This document shows positions 48,437 through 58,267 of a DNA stretch of 64,000 nucleotides, piece after piece. A program made the position numbers and the translations under genes. The notes beneath the pieces were generated by a model. It had not been told where the DNA came from. It saw nothing but the letters and a program-made list of their open reading frames with translations, and did not search any database. Within the stretch, counting starts at the first letter, position 1. Every line of letters starts with the position of its first letter. This DNA comes from Christensenellaceae bacterium (lineage in GTDB: Bacteria > Bacillota > Clostridia > Christensenellales > UBA1750), in the NCBI GenBank assembly GCA_031280685.1, contig JAITGM010000022.1:1-64000 (forward strand), in the 5' to 3' direction.

Positions 48437-49671
48437 GCTTTGTTCCCTCCAGCCAGCATTTTCGCCCTCTCGGCCTTGGAAAAGGCCATGAGCTGGGGCT
48501 TTTGCGCGATGAGCCCAAAGTCGATGGTGCTCAAGGGCGTCTGGTCGCGAATCAAGGACGTGTAGATGCCCGCGCGGCGCACATCGCCCAGCAAAAGGTA
48601 GCCCACGAGCCTGTCATCCTTGATAAAGAGCTTCTTAACGCCGCCCTCGTTGGGCAAAATAAGGCATTCGCCCTGGTAGCTGCCCGCCGTGATGAGATGC
48701 AGGCCGAAAAAGCCGCCGGCGTTCATGGGGAAGGCGTTTTCGAAGTTTGAAGCCAGGCCCGCCATGTTCTGCCCGGCGGTATAGCCCTGGGTGTAGGCAT
48801 TGGGCAGCACCGCCAGGACTTTTTCGCTGCCGCCGTCACTGACATCGTGGCTCAGGGTCAAATCGCCTGCCGCGTAGACGCCGGGCAGGCTGGTCTGCAT
48901 GTGGGAATCGACCTTCACGCCGCGCGCGATCTCGGCGCCCGCAGCCTGAAGCAACGCCGTGTTCGGCCGCACGCCGACCGCCAGCACCAGCACGTCGAAT
49001 TCGACGGTCTCGCCGCTCTTGAGTTTTGCACTGTTGCCCGTGAAGCGCTCGACCGAATCGCCTAAGTAAAAACGGCAGTTGTTTTCTTCCATTTTGGCCT
49101 GCACGATGGCCGCGCAGTCCTCATCGAGCACGGCGGGCAACACCCGCGGCATCATCTCGACGATGGAAACCGAGGCCACGCGCTCGGCGATGCCCTCGGC
49201 GCACTTGGTGCCGATGAGCCCCGCGCCGATGATGAGCACGCGGCTTTTTTCGTTGATCAGGCTCTCGAGCCGCAGGGCATCGTCAAGGTTTAGAAAGCCG
49301 GCCTTTTTTTCGACGCTCTCTAGCCCCTCCATCGGCGGCACGAAGGGCACCGAACCCGTCGCCACAAGAAGCTTATCGTAGGGGATTTCCTCGCCGGCCG
49401 CAGTGCGAACCGTCTTTTGGGCCGCGTCGATAGATAAAACCTCGGTGTTCAGGCGCAGTTCCGCCCCATGGTCGGCAAAGAAGCTCTCGGGCCTGTAGGA
49501 GATGTGCTCTAGGTCCGTCTTGCCTTCTAAATAGTACGAGATCAGCGGCCTGCCGTAGGGCCTGTGCCCTTCTTTTGAAAGCAGGGTGATCTGCCCTTCC
49601 GCATCCTGGGAGCGGATGCCCTCCACGCAGGCAATGCCCGCGTGCGAGGCCCCGATGATGAGATACTTCAC
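48433..49671 (-). CDS. NAD(P)/FAD-dependent oxidoreductase
   Basis: YLIIGASHAGIACVEGIR, VLIIGAGLIGTKCAEGIA, GVYAAGDLT. Confidence 0.92.
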   Translation of the reverse strand: MKYLIIGASHAGIACVEGIRSQDAEGQITLLSKEGHRPYGRPLISYYLEGKTDLEHISYRPESFFADHGAELRLNTEVLSIDAAQKTVRTAAGEEIPYDKLLVATGSVPFVPPMEGLESVEKKAGFLNLDDALRLESLINEKSRVLIIGAGLIGTKCAEGIAERVASVSIVEMMPRVLPAVLDEDCAAIVQAKMEENNCRFYLGDSVERFTGNSAKLKSGETVEFDVLVLAVGVRPNTALLQAAGAEIARGVKVDSHMQTSLPGVYAAGDLTLSHDVSDGGSEKVLAVLPNAYTQGYTAGQNMAGLASNFENAFPMNAGGFFGLHLITAGSYQGECLILPNEGGVKKLFIKDDRLVGYLLLGDVRRAGIYTSLIRDQTPLSTIDFGLIAQKPQLMAFSKAERAKMLAGGNKA

Positions 49672-50114
49672 GCAAACGCCTCCCTGTCTTCAAAGATGAT
49701 GGCGCGGTTTGGGCAGCCTTCCACGCAGGCCGGGATGCCCTGATGGTTTTGCATGCACAGGTCGCATTTTTGCACCGCAGTGCCATCCGAGGGCATCACG
49801 GCGCCGAAGGGGCAGGCCATGATGCAGGAATAGCAGCCCACGCACTTTTCCTGATCGATGGTCACCTGGCCGTTTTCGAACTTGAGCGCCCCCGAAATGC
49901 AGGCCTTTTGGCAGAAGGGATCGTCACAATGGCGGCAGGAAACCGCAAAGGAGATGCCGCCACCCTCCTCGATGCGGATGCGGGGATTGATCTCGCGATC
50001 CTTGAGCGCCTTGGCCATATCGTCCCTGCCGGACGTGGCGTTGGCAAAGGCGCAGTTGTACTCGCATAAACGGCAGCCCAGGCACCACTTTTCATCCACA
50101 TAGATGCGTTTCAT
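49668..50114 (-). CDS. 4Fe-4S dicluster ferredoxin-like protein
   Basis: CLGCRLCEYNC, CRHCDDPFCQKAC, CVGCYSCIMACPFGA. Confidence 0.93.
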   Translation of the reverse strand: MKRIYVDEKWCLGCRLCEYNCAFANATSGRDDMAKALKDREINPRIRIEEGGGISFAVSCRHCDDPFCQKACISGALKFENGQVTIDQEKCVGCYSCIMACPFGAVMPSDGTAVQKCDLCMQNHQGIPACVEGCPNRAIIFEDREAFA

Positions 50115-50118
50115 CGCT

Positions 50119-51393
50119 TTACCCCCTCTTGATGTAGGCAGACCGCTCGGGCCCGACGGAAACATACTCGATCGGCACGCCGATCTTCTCTTCCACGAAG
50201 GCGATATAGTCGCGCGCAGCCCGGGGAAGCTCCTCCTCGCTGCGGCAGGCGGAAATGTCTTCCTTCCAGCCGGGCAGGGTTCGCAAAATCGGCTTGGCGC
50301 GGGTCAATTTGGCGCCGTAGGGGAAATCCGTGACGCGTTCGCCGTCGATCTCATAGGCCACGCAGACCCGAATCTCGTCCATGAACGAGAGCACGTCGAG
50401 CAGGGTCAGCGCGATGGAATCCGCGCCCTGCACCCTGGCGCCATAGGCCGTGGCCACCGCGTCAAAGGCGCCCACGCGCCTTGGCCTGCCCGTGGCCGCG
50501 CCATATTCGTGCCCGGCCTCGCGCAGGGCATGCGCCTCTTCGCCGAAGAACTCGGCCACGAAGGGGCCTTCGCCCACGCAGCTTGAATAGGCCTTGGCCA
50601 CGCCCAGCGTTTTCTCTACGCGCAGGTTGGGCGCGCCCGCCCCGATTGGCGCGTAGGCGGCCAGGGTCTGCGAAGACGTGGTGTAGGGGTAGATGCCAAA
50701 ATCGATGTCGCGCAGGGTGCCTAGCTGGGCCTCAAAAAGGATCTCCTTGCCCTGGCTTGCTGCGTCGGTCAGGAAGCGGCCCGCGTCGATGACGTGCTTT
50801 TGAAGGGGCAGGGCGTAGGTTTTGAGCCAATCCAGGGTTTCGTCAAGGGAGATCCCCTCCGCGCCATACACGCCGGACACGCTGAGGTTCTTCCACTCGA
50901 TCAAGCCCTTCATGGTCTTTACAAGGGCATCCCAATCGCCCAAGTCGCCGAAGCGAATGGCCTTTTTCATGTATTTATCACCATAGACGTAGGCGATGCC
51001 ACGCCTGGTGGAGCCGAACTTGGCGTCGCCCAGACGGTCTTCCTCCAAGCCGTCCATCAGGACGTGATAGGGCAGGCAGATCACCGCGCGGTCGCTGATT
51101 TTTAGGTTGTTTTCGTCGATGGTCACGCCCTTTTCGCGCAGGGACGCGATTTCGCCGGCGAGGTGCCGGGCATCCACCACCATGCCGGTGCCAAGCAGGT
51201 TGACGCAGGCTGGGTTGAAGATGCCGCAAGGGATGAGGTTCAGGGCGAACTTGCCCAGGGGGTTGACCACGGTATGGCCCGCGTTGTTGCCGCCCTGGTA
51301 GCGCACCACGATATCCGCCTGCTGGGCGTGCAGATCGACCATCCTGCCCTTGCCTTCATCGCCCCAGTTCACCCCGACGATTGCCTTCAGCAT
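50119..51393 (-). CDS. purA: Adenylosuccinate synthetase
   Basis: GVNWGDEGKGRMVDLHAQQADIVVRYQGGNNAGHTVV, TGRPRRVGAFDAV. Confidence 0.95.
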   Translation of the reverse strand: MLKAIVGVNWGDEGKGRMVDLHAQQADIVVRYQGGNNAGHTVVNPLGKFALNLIPCGIFNPACVNLLGTGMVVDARHLAGEIASLREKGVTIDENNLKISDRAVICLPYHVLMDGLEEDRLGDAKFGSTRRGIAYVYGDKYMKKAIRFGDLGDWDALVKTMKGLIEWKNLSVSGVYGAEGISLDETLDWLKTYALPLQKHVIDAGRFLTDAASQGKEILFEAQLGTLRDIDFGIYPYTTSSQTLAAYAPIGAGAPNLRVEKTLGVAKAYSSCVGEGPFVAEFFGEEAHALREAGHEYGAATGRPRRVGAFDAVATAYGARVQGADSIALTLLDVLSFMDEIRVCVAYEIDGERVTDFPYGAKLTRAKPILRTLPGWKEDISACRSEEELPRAARDYIAFVEEKIGVPIEYVSVGPERSAYIKRG

Positions 51394-51420
51394 GAATTTC
51401 TCCCCCCTTCAATTGAGTTG

Positions 51421-52929
51421 TTATTCGCCCGCGTGCTTAATGCCCAGGATCTCAAGCTCCTTTTCGCTCAGGCCCACGCCGCGGAGCATCAAGCGGTTGC
51501 CGCGCAGGGATTCGATTGCGTTGATGCCCATGCCGCCCATCATTTCCATGATCTCGTGCTCCCAGGCGTGGACGAGGTTGACCAGGCGCTGGTAGCCGAT
51601 ATCGGGATTCAGGCGGCGAACCAGATCGGCCCGCTGGGTGGCGATGCCCCAGTTGCACTTGCCCACCTGGCAGGCACGGCAGAGGTGGCAGCCAAGGGCG
51701 ATGAGCGCGGCCGAAGCGATATACACAGCGTCGGCCCCCAGGGCGATGGCTTTGATCACATCGGCGCTTGATCTGACCGAGCCGCCGATGACCAGGGAGA
51801 TATTGTTGCGAATGCCCTCGTCGCGCAGGCGCTTATCGACGGCGGCCAGCGCAAGCTCGATGGGGATGCCCACGTTATCGCGGATGCGGGTAGGCGCCGC
51901 GCCGGTCCCGCCGCGGAAGCCGTCGATGGCGATAATGTCGGCCCCACTCCTTGCGATGCCGGAGGCGATGGCCGCCACGTTATGCACCGCCGCGATCTTG
52001 ACGATGACCGGCTTTTCGTAGTTCGTGGCCTCTTTTAAGGAGTGCACGAGCTGGTGCAGATCCTCGATGGAATAAATATCGTGGTGCGGCGCCGGGGAAA
52101 TCGCGTCGGTTCCTTCCGGAATCATTCTGGTGCGCGAAACTTCGGCGTTGATCTTTTCGCCGGGGAGATGCCCGCCAATGCCGGGCTTTGCGCCCTGGCC
52201 CATCTTGATTTCGATGGCGGCTGCGGCGTTTAAATACTCGGGGTGCACGCCGAAGCGACCGGAGGCCACCTGCACGATGGTGTTTTTATCGTAGCGGTAA
52301 AAGTCCTGATGCAGGCCGCCTTCGCCGGTGTTATAGAAGGTGCCCAGGGCCTCCGCCGCCCGCGCCAGGGACTCGTGCGCGTTGTAGGAAATGGAGCCGT
52401 AGCTCATGGCCGAAAAGAGGATGGGCACATTGAGCTTGAGCTGCGGGGCCGTCTTGGTGATGATCTTGCCATTGGGGCCGCGCTTGATCTCAACGCTCTT
52501 CTTGCCAAGGAAGGTGACGCCCTCCATCGGCTCGCGCAGCGGGTCGATGGAGGGGTTGGTGACCTGGGAGGCGTTGATGAGGATCTTATCCCAATAGACG
52601 GGGAAATCCTCGGGGTTGCCCATGGAAGAAAGCAGCACGCCGCCGGTCGCTGCCTGGCGGTAGATCTCCTCAATCTTGTTTTGCTGCCAGTTGTGGTTCT
52701 TTTTAAAGGCGTTGGTGGTCGGCTCGATCTTCAGCGCGCGGGTAGGGCAGAGCGAAACGCAACGCTGGCAATTGACGCAGTTATCGTCCTGGCTGACCAT
52801 CATTTTCAGCTCCTGGTCGTAGTGGTGCACCTCGTTGGCGCACTGCTGCTGGCAGGCGCGGCAGCTTATGCAGCGATTTTGGTTGCGGGCGACCTCGTAG
52901 GCAGGGTAGATATAGTGAATGCCTGGCAT
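51421..52929 (-). CDS. Glutamate synthase FMN/central domain protein with N-terminal 4Fe-4S motifs
   Basis: CISCRACQQQC, CVNCQRCVSLCPTRAL, FSAMSYGSISYNAHESLARAA, DGFRGGTGAAPTRIRDNVG. Confidence 0.94.
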   Translation of the reverse strand: MPGIHYIYPAYEVARNQNRCISCRACQQQCANEVHHYDQELKMMVSQDDNCVNCQRCVSLCPTRALKIEPTTNAFKKNHNWQQNKIEEIYRQAATGGVLLSSMGNPEDFPVYWDKILINASQVTNPSIDPLREPMEGVTFLGKKSVEIKRGPNGKIITKTAPQLKLNVPILFSAMSYGSISYNAHESLARAAEALGTFYNTGEGGLHQDFYRYDKNTIVQVASGRFGVHPEYLNAAAAIEIKMGQGAKPGIGGHLPGEKINAEVSRTRMIPEGTDAISPAPHHDIYSIEDLHQLVHSLKEATNYEKPVIVKIAAVHNVAAIASGIARSGADIIAIDGFRGGTGAAPTRIRDNVGIPIELALAAVDKRLRDEGIRNNISLVIGGSVRSSADVIKAIALGADAVYIASAALIALGCHLCRACQVGKCNWGIATQRADLVRRLNPDIGYQRLVNLVHAWEHEIMEMMGGMGINAIESLRGNRLMLRGVGLSEKELEILGIKHAGE

Positions 52930-52932
52930 GAT

Positions 52933-54021
52933 CTAGTTCCCCCTTTGGCCTGTGGTGATGATGACCGGCTCGCCGCCCACCGGCGACCAGATTTTTACGT
53001 CCTCCTCAAGCACGCGGATGGCGCACTCCTCGCTAGAGATGTAGGTGCGGCTCTTTCCCTCGCCCACGACCATGGAACGGAGCTTGAGCCTGTCGTTCAG
53101 GGCCATCAGGCCGCCGCTGAAGCCGTAAAGGATCGAAAACGGCCCGGTGATGAGCAGGCTTGGGAACATCGAGCGCAAATAGGTCAGTTCCTCGCGCTCT
53201 TCCTTCTCCATCAGCTCGATTTTTTCCCAAAAGGGCGCCGCGATGACCTTTGAAGCCTCGGTGAGCGTCAATCCCTGCCGCCTAGTTAAGAAATCGAGGA
53301 TGTAGGTGATGACCTCGGTGTCTGTCAGCAAGGTGCAGGCATAGCCGAACATTTCGATAAAGCGGCGGTTGGCGTCGTAGGACGAAATCTCGCCGTTGTG
53401 AACGATGGTAGAATCGAGCAGGGCAAAGGGGTGCGCGCCGCCCCACCAGCCCGGGGTGTTGGTCGGGTAGCGGCCGTGCGCCGTCCAGACCAGGCCCTCG
53501 TATTCGTCGAGCCTGTAGAATTCGCCCACGTCTTCCGGGTAGCCCACCGCCTTGAACACGCCCATGTTCTTGCCCGATGAAAAGACGTAGGCGCCCTCGA
53601 TCGTGCCGTTGATGGCAAAGGTCGCCCGCACGACGAACTCCTTTTCATCAAGCTGGGAAACGGCGAGCTTATCGGGCCTGGGCTTTGCGAAATAGCGCCA
53701 AATCAGCGGCTCCGAAGTGATGTTCTTGTGCTTTTTGGTAGGGATGACGCCGCTTTCCTGCACCTCGAAATGATCGAGCAGAAACCTTTCGCCGCGAAGC
53801 CTGGCCGCCTCATCGTCAAAGATGAGGTGCAGGGCGTATTCGTCCCTGTGCTTTGGGTAGATGCCGTAGCCCGCAAAGCCGCCGCCCAGGCCGTTCGATC
53901 TGTCGTGCATCGTGGCGATGGAGCGGATCATCTCGCCTCCGCTGATGGGCCTGCCGTCGTGCGAAACGACGCCCGAAATGGCACAGCCCGCAGGGATGCG
54001 CTCTTGCCCCTCTCTGATCAT
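52933..54021 (-). CDS. Glutamate synthase N-terminal class II glutamine amidotransferase domain protein
   Basis: MIREGQERIPAGCAISGVVSHDGRPISGG, HGRYPTNTPGWWGGAHPFALLDSTIVHNGEISSYDANRRF. Confidence 0.9.
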   Translation of the reverse strand: MIREGQERIPAGCAISGVVSHDGRPISGGEMIRSIATMHDRSNGLGGGFAGYGIYPKHRDEYALHLIFDDEAARLRGERFLLDHFEVQESGVIPTKKHKNITSEPLIWRYFAKPRPDKLAVSQLDEKEFVVRATFAINGTIEGAYVFSSGKNMGVFKAVGYPEDVGEFYRLDEYEGLVWTAHGRYPTNTPGWWGGAHPFALLDSTIVHNGEISSYDANRRFIEMFGYACTLLTDTEVITYILDFLTRRQGLTLTEASKVIAAPFWEKIELMEKEEREELTYLRSMFPSLLITGPFSILYGFSGGLMALNDRLKLRSMVVGEGKSRTYISSEECAIRVLEEDVKIWSPVGGEPVIITTGQRGN

Positions 54022-54184
54022 GGAACACCCTCCTTGAGTTGACTTGGGGGAAAGGGCCCGCGCCCTTGCCCGTACCGGGTTGTTTAAAGGAGACGCGGCC
54101 TCGTTTTTTCTTGATTCGGGAATCCGCCGCCGGCGAACTGCCCCGAGAAAGGGGCTTGCCTTGCATTTTGGGCTGTTTGGCCAT

Positions 54185-54230
54185 AAAAAGCGTTTCCGGG
54201 AAGGAAAGAAGGCCGAAAGCCGGAATTCGC
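54185..54230 (-). promoter_or_regulatory. Candidate leader terminator of split GOGAT operon
   Basis: Minus GCGAATTCCGG ... CCGGAAACGC-TTTTT. Confidence 0.4.
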
Positions 54231-54247
54231 GACTGAAACCCAAAAGT

Positions 54248-54276
54248 AGTTTAGGGGCAATCGCGGAACTTGTCAA
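54248..54276 (-). promoter_or_regulatory. Sigma-A promoter of split GOGAT operon
   Basis: TTGACA-17-TAAACT on minus strand. Confidence 0.75.
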
Positions 54277-54308
54277 TGTGTGAGGAAGCGGCTCTCTGTT
54301 ATCTTTCT

Positions 54309-54348
54309 GCAAATCTGCAGGATGGCACCGATCATCCTGCAGATTTGC
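54309..54348. promoter_or_regulatory. 16-bp perfect inverted repeat between divergent promoters
   Basis: GCAAATCTGCAGGATG-gcaccgat-CATCCTGCAGATTTGC. Confidence 0.8.
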
Positions 54349-54382
54349 GTTGTTATTTCCATATTAACCGCCAAACTGGGGG

Positions 54383-54411
54383 TTGACGTCCCCCTTTCGC
54401 CGGCGTATACT
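54383..54411 (+). promoter_or_regulatory. Sigma-A promoter of glnN
   Basis: TTGACG-17-TATACT. Confidence 0.75.
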
Positions 54412-54420
54412 GCTTTTAAC

Positions 54421-54478
54421 CAGCAAAGACGCTGAAGCATGGCCTTGGTCTGTGCCTTTCAGGTCTTTTTTGTTTTTT
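54421..54478 (+). promoter_or_regulatory. glnN leader attenuator: CAGC[AAAGAC]GCTG overlapping intrinsic terminator
   Basis: Hexaloop A1/G4; terminator AAAGAC-g-CTGAA ... TTCAGGTCTTT-TTTGTTTTTT. Confidence 0.65.
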
Positions 54479-54520
54479 CTAAGGTCAACGATGAAAATTT
54501 CGAGTTTGGAGGAAGGTCAA

Positions 54521-56614
54521 ATGACGAAAGTCCCCGAGTTGTTCGGCAGCCTGGTCTTCGATGAATCGACGATGCGCGAGCTACTGCCCAAGGATGCCTA
54601 TAGGGCTCTGAAGGCCGCGATCGCCCAAAGCAAACCCCTCACCCCCGATGTAGCGAACGTAGTCGCCGCCGCGATGAAGAGCTGGGCCCTTGAAAAGGGC
54701 GCGACCCACTTCACCCACTGGTTCCAGCCGATGACCGGCATCACCGCCGAAAAGCACGATTCCTTCATCTCCCCCACGGGCGATGGCCGCGTCATCATGG
54801 AGTTTTCGGGCAAGGAACTCATCAAGGGCGAGCCCGACGCCTCCTCCTTCCCCTCGGGCGGCCTGCGCGCCACCTTCGAGGCCCGCGGCTACACCGCCTG
54901 GGATCCTTCCTCCTTTGCCTTCATCAAGGATAACACGCTCTGCATCCCCACAGCGTTCTGCTCCTATTCGGGCGAGGCGCTCGATAAGAAGACCCCCCTC
55001 CTGCGCTCGATGGAGGCGGTTTCCAGGCAGGCCGTGCGCGTCTTGCACCTACTGGGCAAGACCCAGGTTAAAAACGTCAAGTCCACCGTTGGCGCCGAGC
55101 AGGAATACTTCCTGATCGACAAGGAAGTCTACCTCAAGCGCAAGGATCTCATCTACACCGGCCGCACGCTCTTCGGCGCGGAGCCGCCCAAGGGCCAGCA
55201 GCTCGAAGACCACTACTTCGGCGCGATCAAACCCCGCGTGGCCGCCTTCATGCAGGAGCTGGACGAGGAGCTTTGGAAGCTCGGCGTGCCCTCGAAGACC
55301 CGCCATAACGAGGTCGCCCCGGCCCAGCACGAGATGGCCCCGGTCTTTAACACCACCAACGTCGCCACAGACCAAAATCAGCTCGCTATGGAGCTGATGA
55401 AAAAGGTCGCGGCACGCCACGGTATGGTCTGCCTCCTGCACGAAAAGCCCTTCGCGGGCGTCAACGGCTCGGGCAAGCACAACAACTGGTCCCTTTCGAC
55501 CGACAGCGGCGAAAACCTCCTCGATCCGGGCTCTACCCCCTATGAAAACGCTCAATTCCTGCTCTTTTTGGCAGCGGTGATCAAGGCCGTGGATGACCAC
55601 CAGGATCTTTTGCGCGTTTCCGTCGCCTCGGCCGGCAACGACCACCGCCTGGGCGCCAACGAAGCGCCGCCCGCCATCGTGTCGATGTTCCTGGGCGACG
55701 AGCTCACCGGCATTCTCGAAGCCATCGAGCAGGGCTCGGGCTACAACTCGAAGGCCTCCTCAGAAATCGCCATCGGCGCCGATGTGCTGCCCACCTTCCC
55801 GCGCGACAACACCGACCGCAACCGCACTTCGCCCTTTGCCTTCACCGGCAACAAGTTCGAGTTCCGCATGCTGGGCTCCTCGTTCTCGGTGGCGGACTCC
55901 AACACCGTGCTCAACACCATCGTGGCCGAGGCGCTTTCGCTCTTTGCGGCCGATCTTGAAAAGGCTTCCGACATCAACGCGGCCATCGCGGACATTGTGG
56001 CCCGCACGATGAAGGAGCATAAGCGCATCATTTTCAACGGCAATAACTACGCGGCCGAATGGGTTGTGGAGGCAGAAAAGCGCGGCCTGCTCAACCTGCG
56101 CTCCACGCCCGAAGCCCTCAAGCGCTTCGCGACCGAGCAAAACGCCAAGCTGTTCGAAAAGCATGGCGTGCTCAGCCGCACGGAGCTGCACTCCAGGCAG
56201 GAAATCTTCTTCGAAGGCTATTCGAAGATCATCGCCATCGAGGCTAGCTGCCTGGTTTCCATCACCCGCAAGCGCTTGCTGCCCGCAGTTCTTGAGTATT
56301 CCAAGGAGCTGGCGGCCACCGCCTTGGCCAAAAAGCAGCTCTCGCAAGCCATCGACACCGGCGTAGAGGAAAGGCAGGTCACCAAGCTTTCGGCCCTGGC
56401 CACCAAGCTGGACGAGAAGCTGAACCAGCTCATCACCGCCATTGCAGACAGCGAAAAGCTCAGCGACGGCGCCGAGCTTGCGGACTTTTCGCACGATAAG
56501 GTCTTTGCCTCGATGGAGGCTCTCCGCATCGTGATCGACGAGGTCGAGCTGATCGTGGCCAAGAAATATTGGCCGGTGCCCACCTACGGCGATCTGCTTT
56601 TCAGCGTGCAGTAA
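54521..56614 (+). CDS. glnN: Glutamine synthetase type III
   Basis: About 697 aa; [68 protein letters not shown]. Confidence 0.95.
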   Translation: MTKVPELFGSLVFDESTMRELLPKDAYRALKAAIAQSKPLTPDVANVVAAAMKSWALEKGATHFTHWFQPMTGITAEKHDSFISPTGDGRVIMEFSGKELIKGEPDASSFPSGGLRATFEARGYTAWDPSSFAFIKDNTLCIPTAFCSYSGEALDKKTPLLRSMEAVSRQAVRVLHLLGKTQVKNVKSTVGAEQEYFLIDKEVYLKRKDLIYTGRTLFGAEPPKGQQLEDHYFGAIKPRVAAFMQELDEELWKLGVPSKTRHNEVAPAQHEMAPVFNTTNVATDQNQLAMELMKKVAARHGMVCLLHEKPFAGVNGSGKHNNWSLSTDSGENLLDPGSTPYENAQFLLFLAAVIKAVDDHQDLLRVSVASAGNDHRLGANEAPPAIVSMFLGDELTGILEAIEQGSGYNSKASSEIAIGADVLPTFPRDNTDRNRTSPFAFTGNKFEFRMLGSSFSVADSNTVLNTIVAEALSLFAADLEKASDINAAIADIVARTMKEHKRIIFNGNNYAAEWVVEAEKRGLLNLRSTPEALKRFATEQNAKLFEKHGVLSRTELHSRQEIFFEGYSKIIAIEASCLVSITRKRLLPAVLEYSKELAATALAKKQLSQAIDTGVEERQVTKLSALATKLDEKLNQLITAIADSEKLSDGAELADFSHDKVFASMEALRIVIDEVELIVAKKYWPVPTYGDLLFSVQ

Positions 56615-56632
56615 GCCAGCCACAAAAACGCC

Positions 56633-56657
56633 GTTGGCGGCGCTTCGCGCCGCCAAC
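56633..56657 (-). terminator. Terminator (minus-strand orientation)
   Basis: GTTGGCGGCGC-TTC-GCGCCGCCAAC; minus strand continues GGCGTTTTTG. Confidence 0.8.
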
Positions 56658-56686
56658 GAGGGGCCTACCGCCCGCTTACGCGGGCT

Positions 56687-56754
56687 AGCCGCAAAGCAAA
56701 GAGGAAGCCGCACGGGGCTATGCCACCGTGCGGCTTCCTCTTTGCTTTGCGGCT
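56687..56754. repeat. Very long perfect hairpin between convergent genes
   Basis: 29-bp perfect arms AGCCGCAAAGCAAAGAGGAAGCCGCACGG / CCGTGCGGCTTCCTCTTTGCTTTGCGGCT, 10-nt loop. Confidence 0.9.
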
Positions 56755-56839
56755 GGGCGGCTTCGCCGCCCGGTGGGCCCCCCTGGAGCCTCGTTCGAGC
56801 TTGCATCAAAAAACGCGGCGCCTCCGCCGGGCGGAGCGC

Positions 56840-58267
56840 TCAGGCGCCCATCAGGGCTTGAAGCGCTTCAAGCAGCGCATCTTCAGCGCCGACGTTGCCG
56901 GGGAAGATCACCAGCGGCAGGCCGGGGAAGCGGCTGCCCTCGCCCGTCTGCCAGACGGGCACGCCGGGCAGGATCTGCCCCAAAACCGTCGCCTTTTCAA
57001 CCCGTAGCGCCTTCACGCCGATTTCGCTGGAGGTGATGCCGCCCTTGGCGACCAAGAAGCCCGGTCGTACGGGGAGCTCCGCCACGATTGAGGTCAGCGC
57101 GTCCGCGATTTGGAGCGAAAGCCTGAGCTTTTCCTCGGCATTGAAGCCCTCTGGCGCGACGAGCTGCCGCGAGGTGTAGACCACGGCGCTCTCGCCCTTG
57201 GCGATGAGAGAGGCGCAGCCCTCGCGAATCCGCATGGCTTGCTCCATGAGGCCGCCACTCAGCGCCAGGGAGGCGTCGAGCTCGAAGAAATAGAGCGGCA
57301 GGGTGCTTTGGCGCAGGGCTTCGAGCTGCGCCGTGGTCTTTTGCACGTGGGAGCCGACGACAACAAGGCCGCCGCCGCGTTCGCCGGGCAAGCGCATTTC
57401 ACCACGGGTTAAAAGTGGCTTTTCGGCGATCATCCCCAACGCCTTGGGCACGGCGGCCGCCGTGCGCAGCAGGAATTCCTTACCGGCCGCGAAGGCGCGC
57501 AGGAGCGCCGCGCAAAAGGCCCAAACGTCGGCGTCCGCGCAGGCGTTGACGATGACCTTTTGAAACCCTTCCACTTTAAGAAGCTTATTTGCGATGCCCT
57601 CGATATCGAGCGCGCGCAGCTCACCCAACGAGACCGAAACGCAGCCCTCGGCCGCAAAGCGCCCGGCCGTCTTTTCCTCGACCCAAGCCTTGAGGTCTGA
57701 GGAGGCGTAGCCGAAGGTCTTATCCTTGGCGAACTCGGTTTCCCCGGCGGGCACGAGCATTTCGCCCTCGAGCACATAGTGGGTATCGCCATAGGTGAAG
57801 CGGCCACCCTCCTTAAAGTAGGGCAGCAAAACCTCGCCCGAAAAGAGCTTTTTCCCCTCGTTTTCGATGGTTTTGCGCAGGATTTCGGTTTCCATCGGAT
57901 AATGGCCGCGCAGGGTCGAGTCGCTGCGGCTGATGAGCAGAAAATCCTTGCCCGTTTGGGCCGAAACCCGCACCAGATTGCGCGCGATTTGCTCGTGCAG
58001 GGCCTGCGATTCGGCCGCCGGCAGCCCGCGCGAGTTCGTAAGCAAAAAGAAGAGCGGCGAAGCTTCGACAAAGGCCTCGAGCAGAGCCTTTTCGCCAAAC
58101 GAAGTGTAGACGCTCACGCCGTGCACGGTCTGCACGCCGGTGGGGTCGTCGTCGAGCACGACGATCTTGCGGCCGAAGACCTCGGCCTGGGCCTTGAGCA
58201 GGGCTAAGGCTTCGCTGGGCCTCTCGGCAGGCAGCTTCGCGAAGGCTTGGGCCTTCAAAAGGCTCAC
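56840..58267 (-). CDS. DUF1537/four-carbon acid sugar kinase family protein
   Basis: IVVLDDDPTGVQTVHGVSVYT, ISRSDSTLRGHYPMET, VAKGGITSSEIGVKALRV. Confidence 0.92.
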   Translation of the reverse strand: MSLLKAQAFAKLPAERPSEALALLKAQAEVFGRKIVVLDDDPTGVQTVHGVSVYTSFGEKALLEAFVEASPLFFLLTNSRGLPAAESQALHEQIARNLVRVSAQTGKDFLLISRSDSTLRGHYPMETEILRKTIENEGKKLFSGEVLLPYFKEGGRFTYGDTHYVLEGEMLVPAGETEFAKDKTFGYASSDLKAWVEEKTAGRFAAEGCVSVSLGELRALDIEGIANKLLKVEGFQKVIVNACADADVWAFCAALLRAFAAGKEFLLRTAAAVPKALGMIAEKPLLTRGEMRLPGERGGGLVVVGSHVQKTTAQLEALRQSTLPLYFFELDASLALSGGLMEQAMRIREGCASLIAKGESAVVYTSRQLVAPEGFNAEEKLRLSLQIADALTSIVAELPVRPGFLVAKGGITSSEIGVKALRVEKATVLGQILPGVPVWQTGEGSRFPGLPLVIFPGNVGAEDALLEALQALMGA

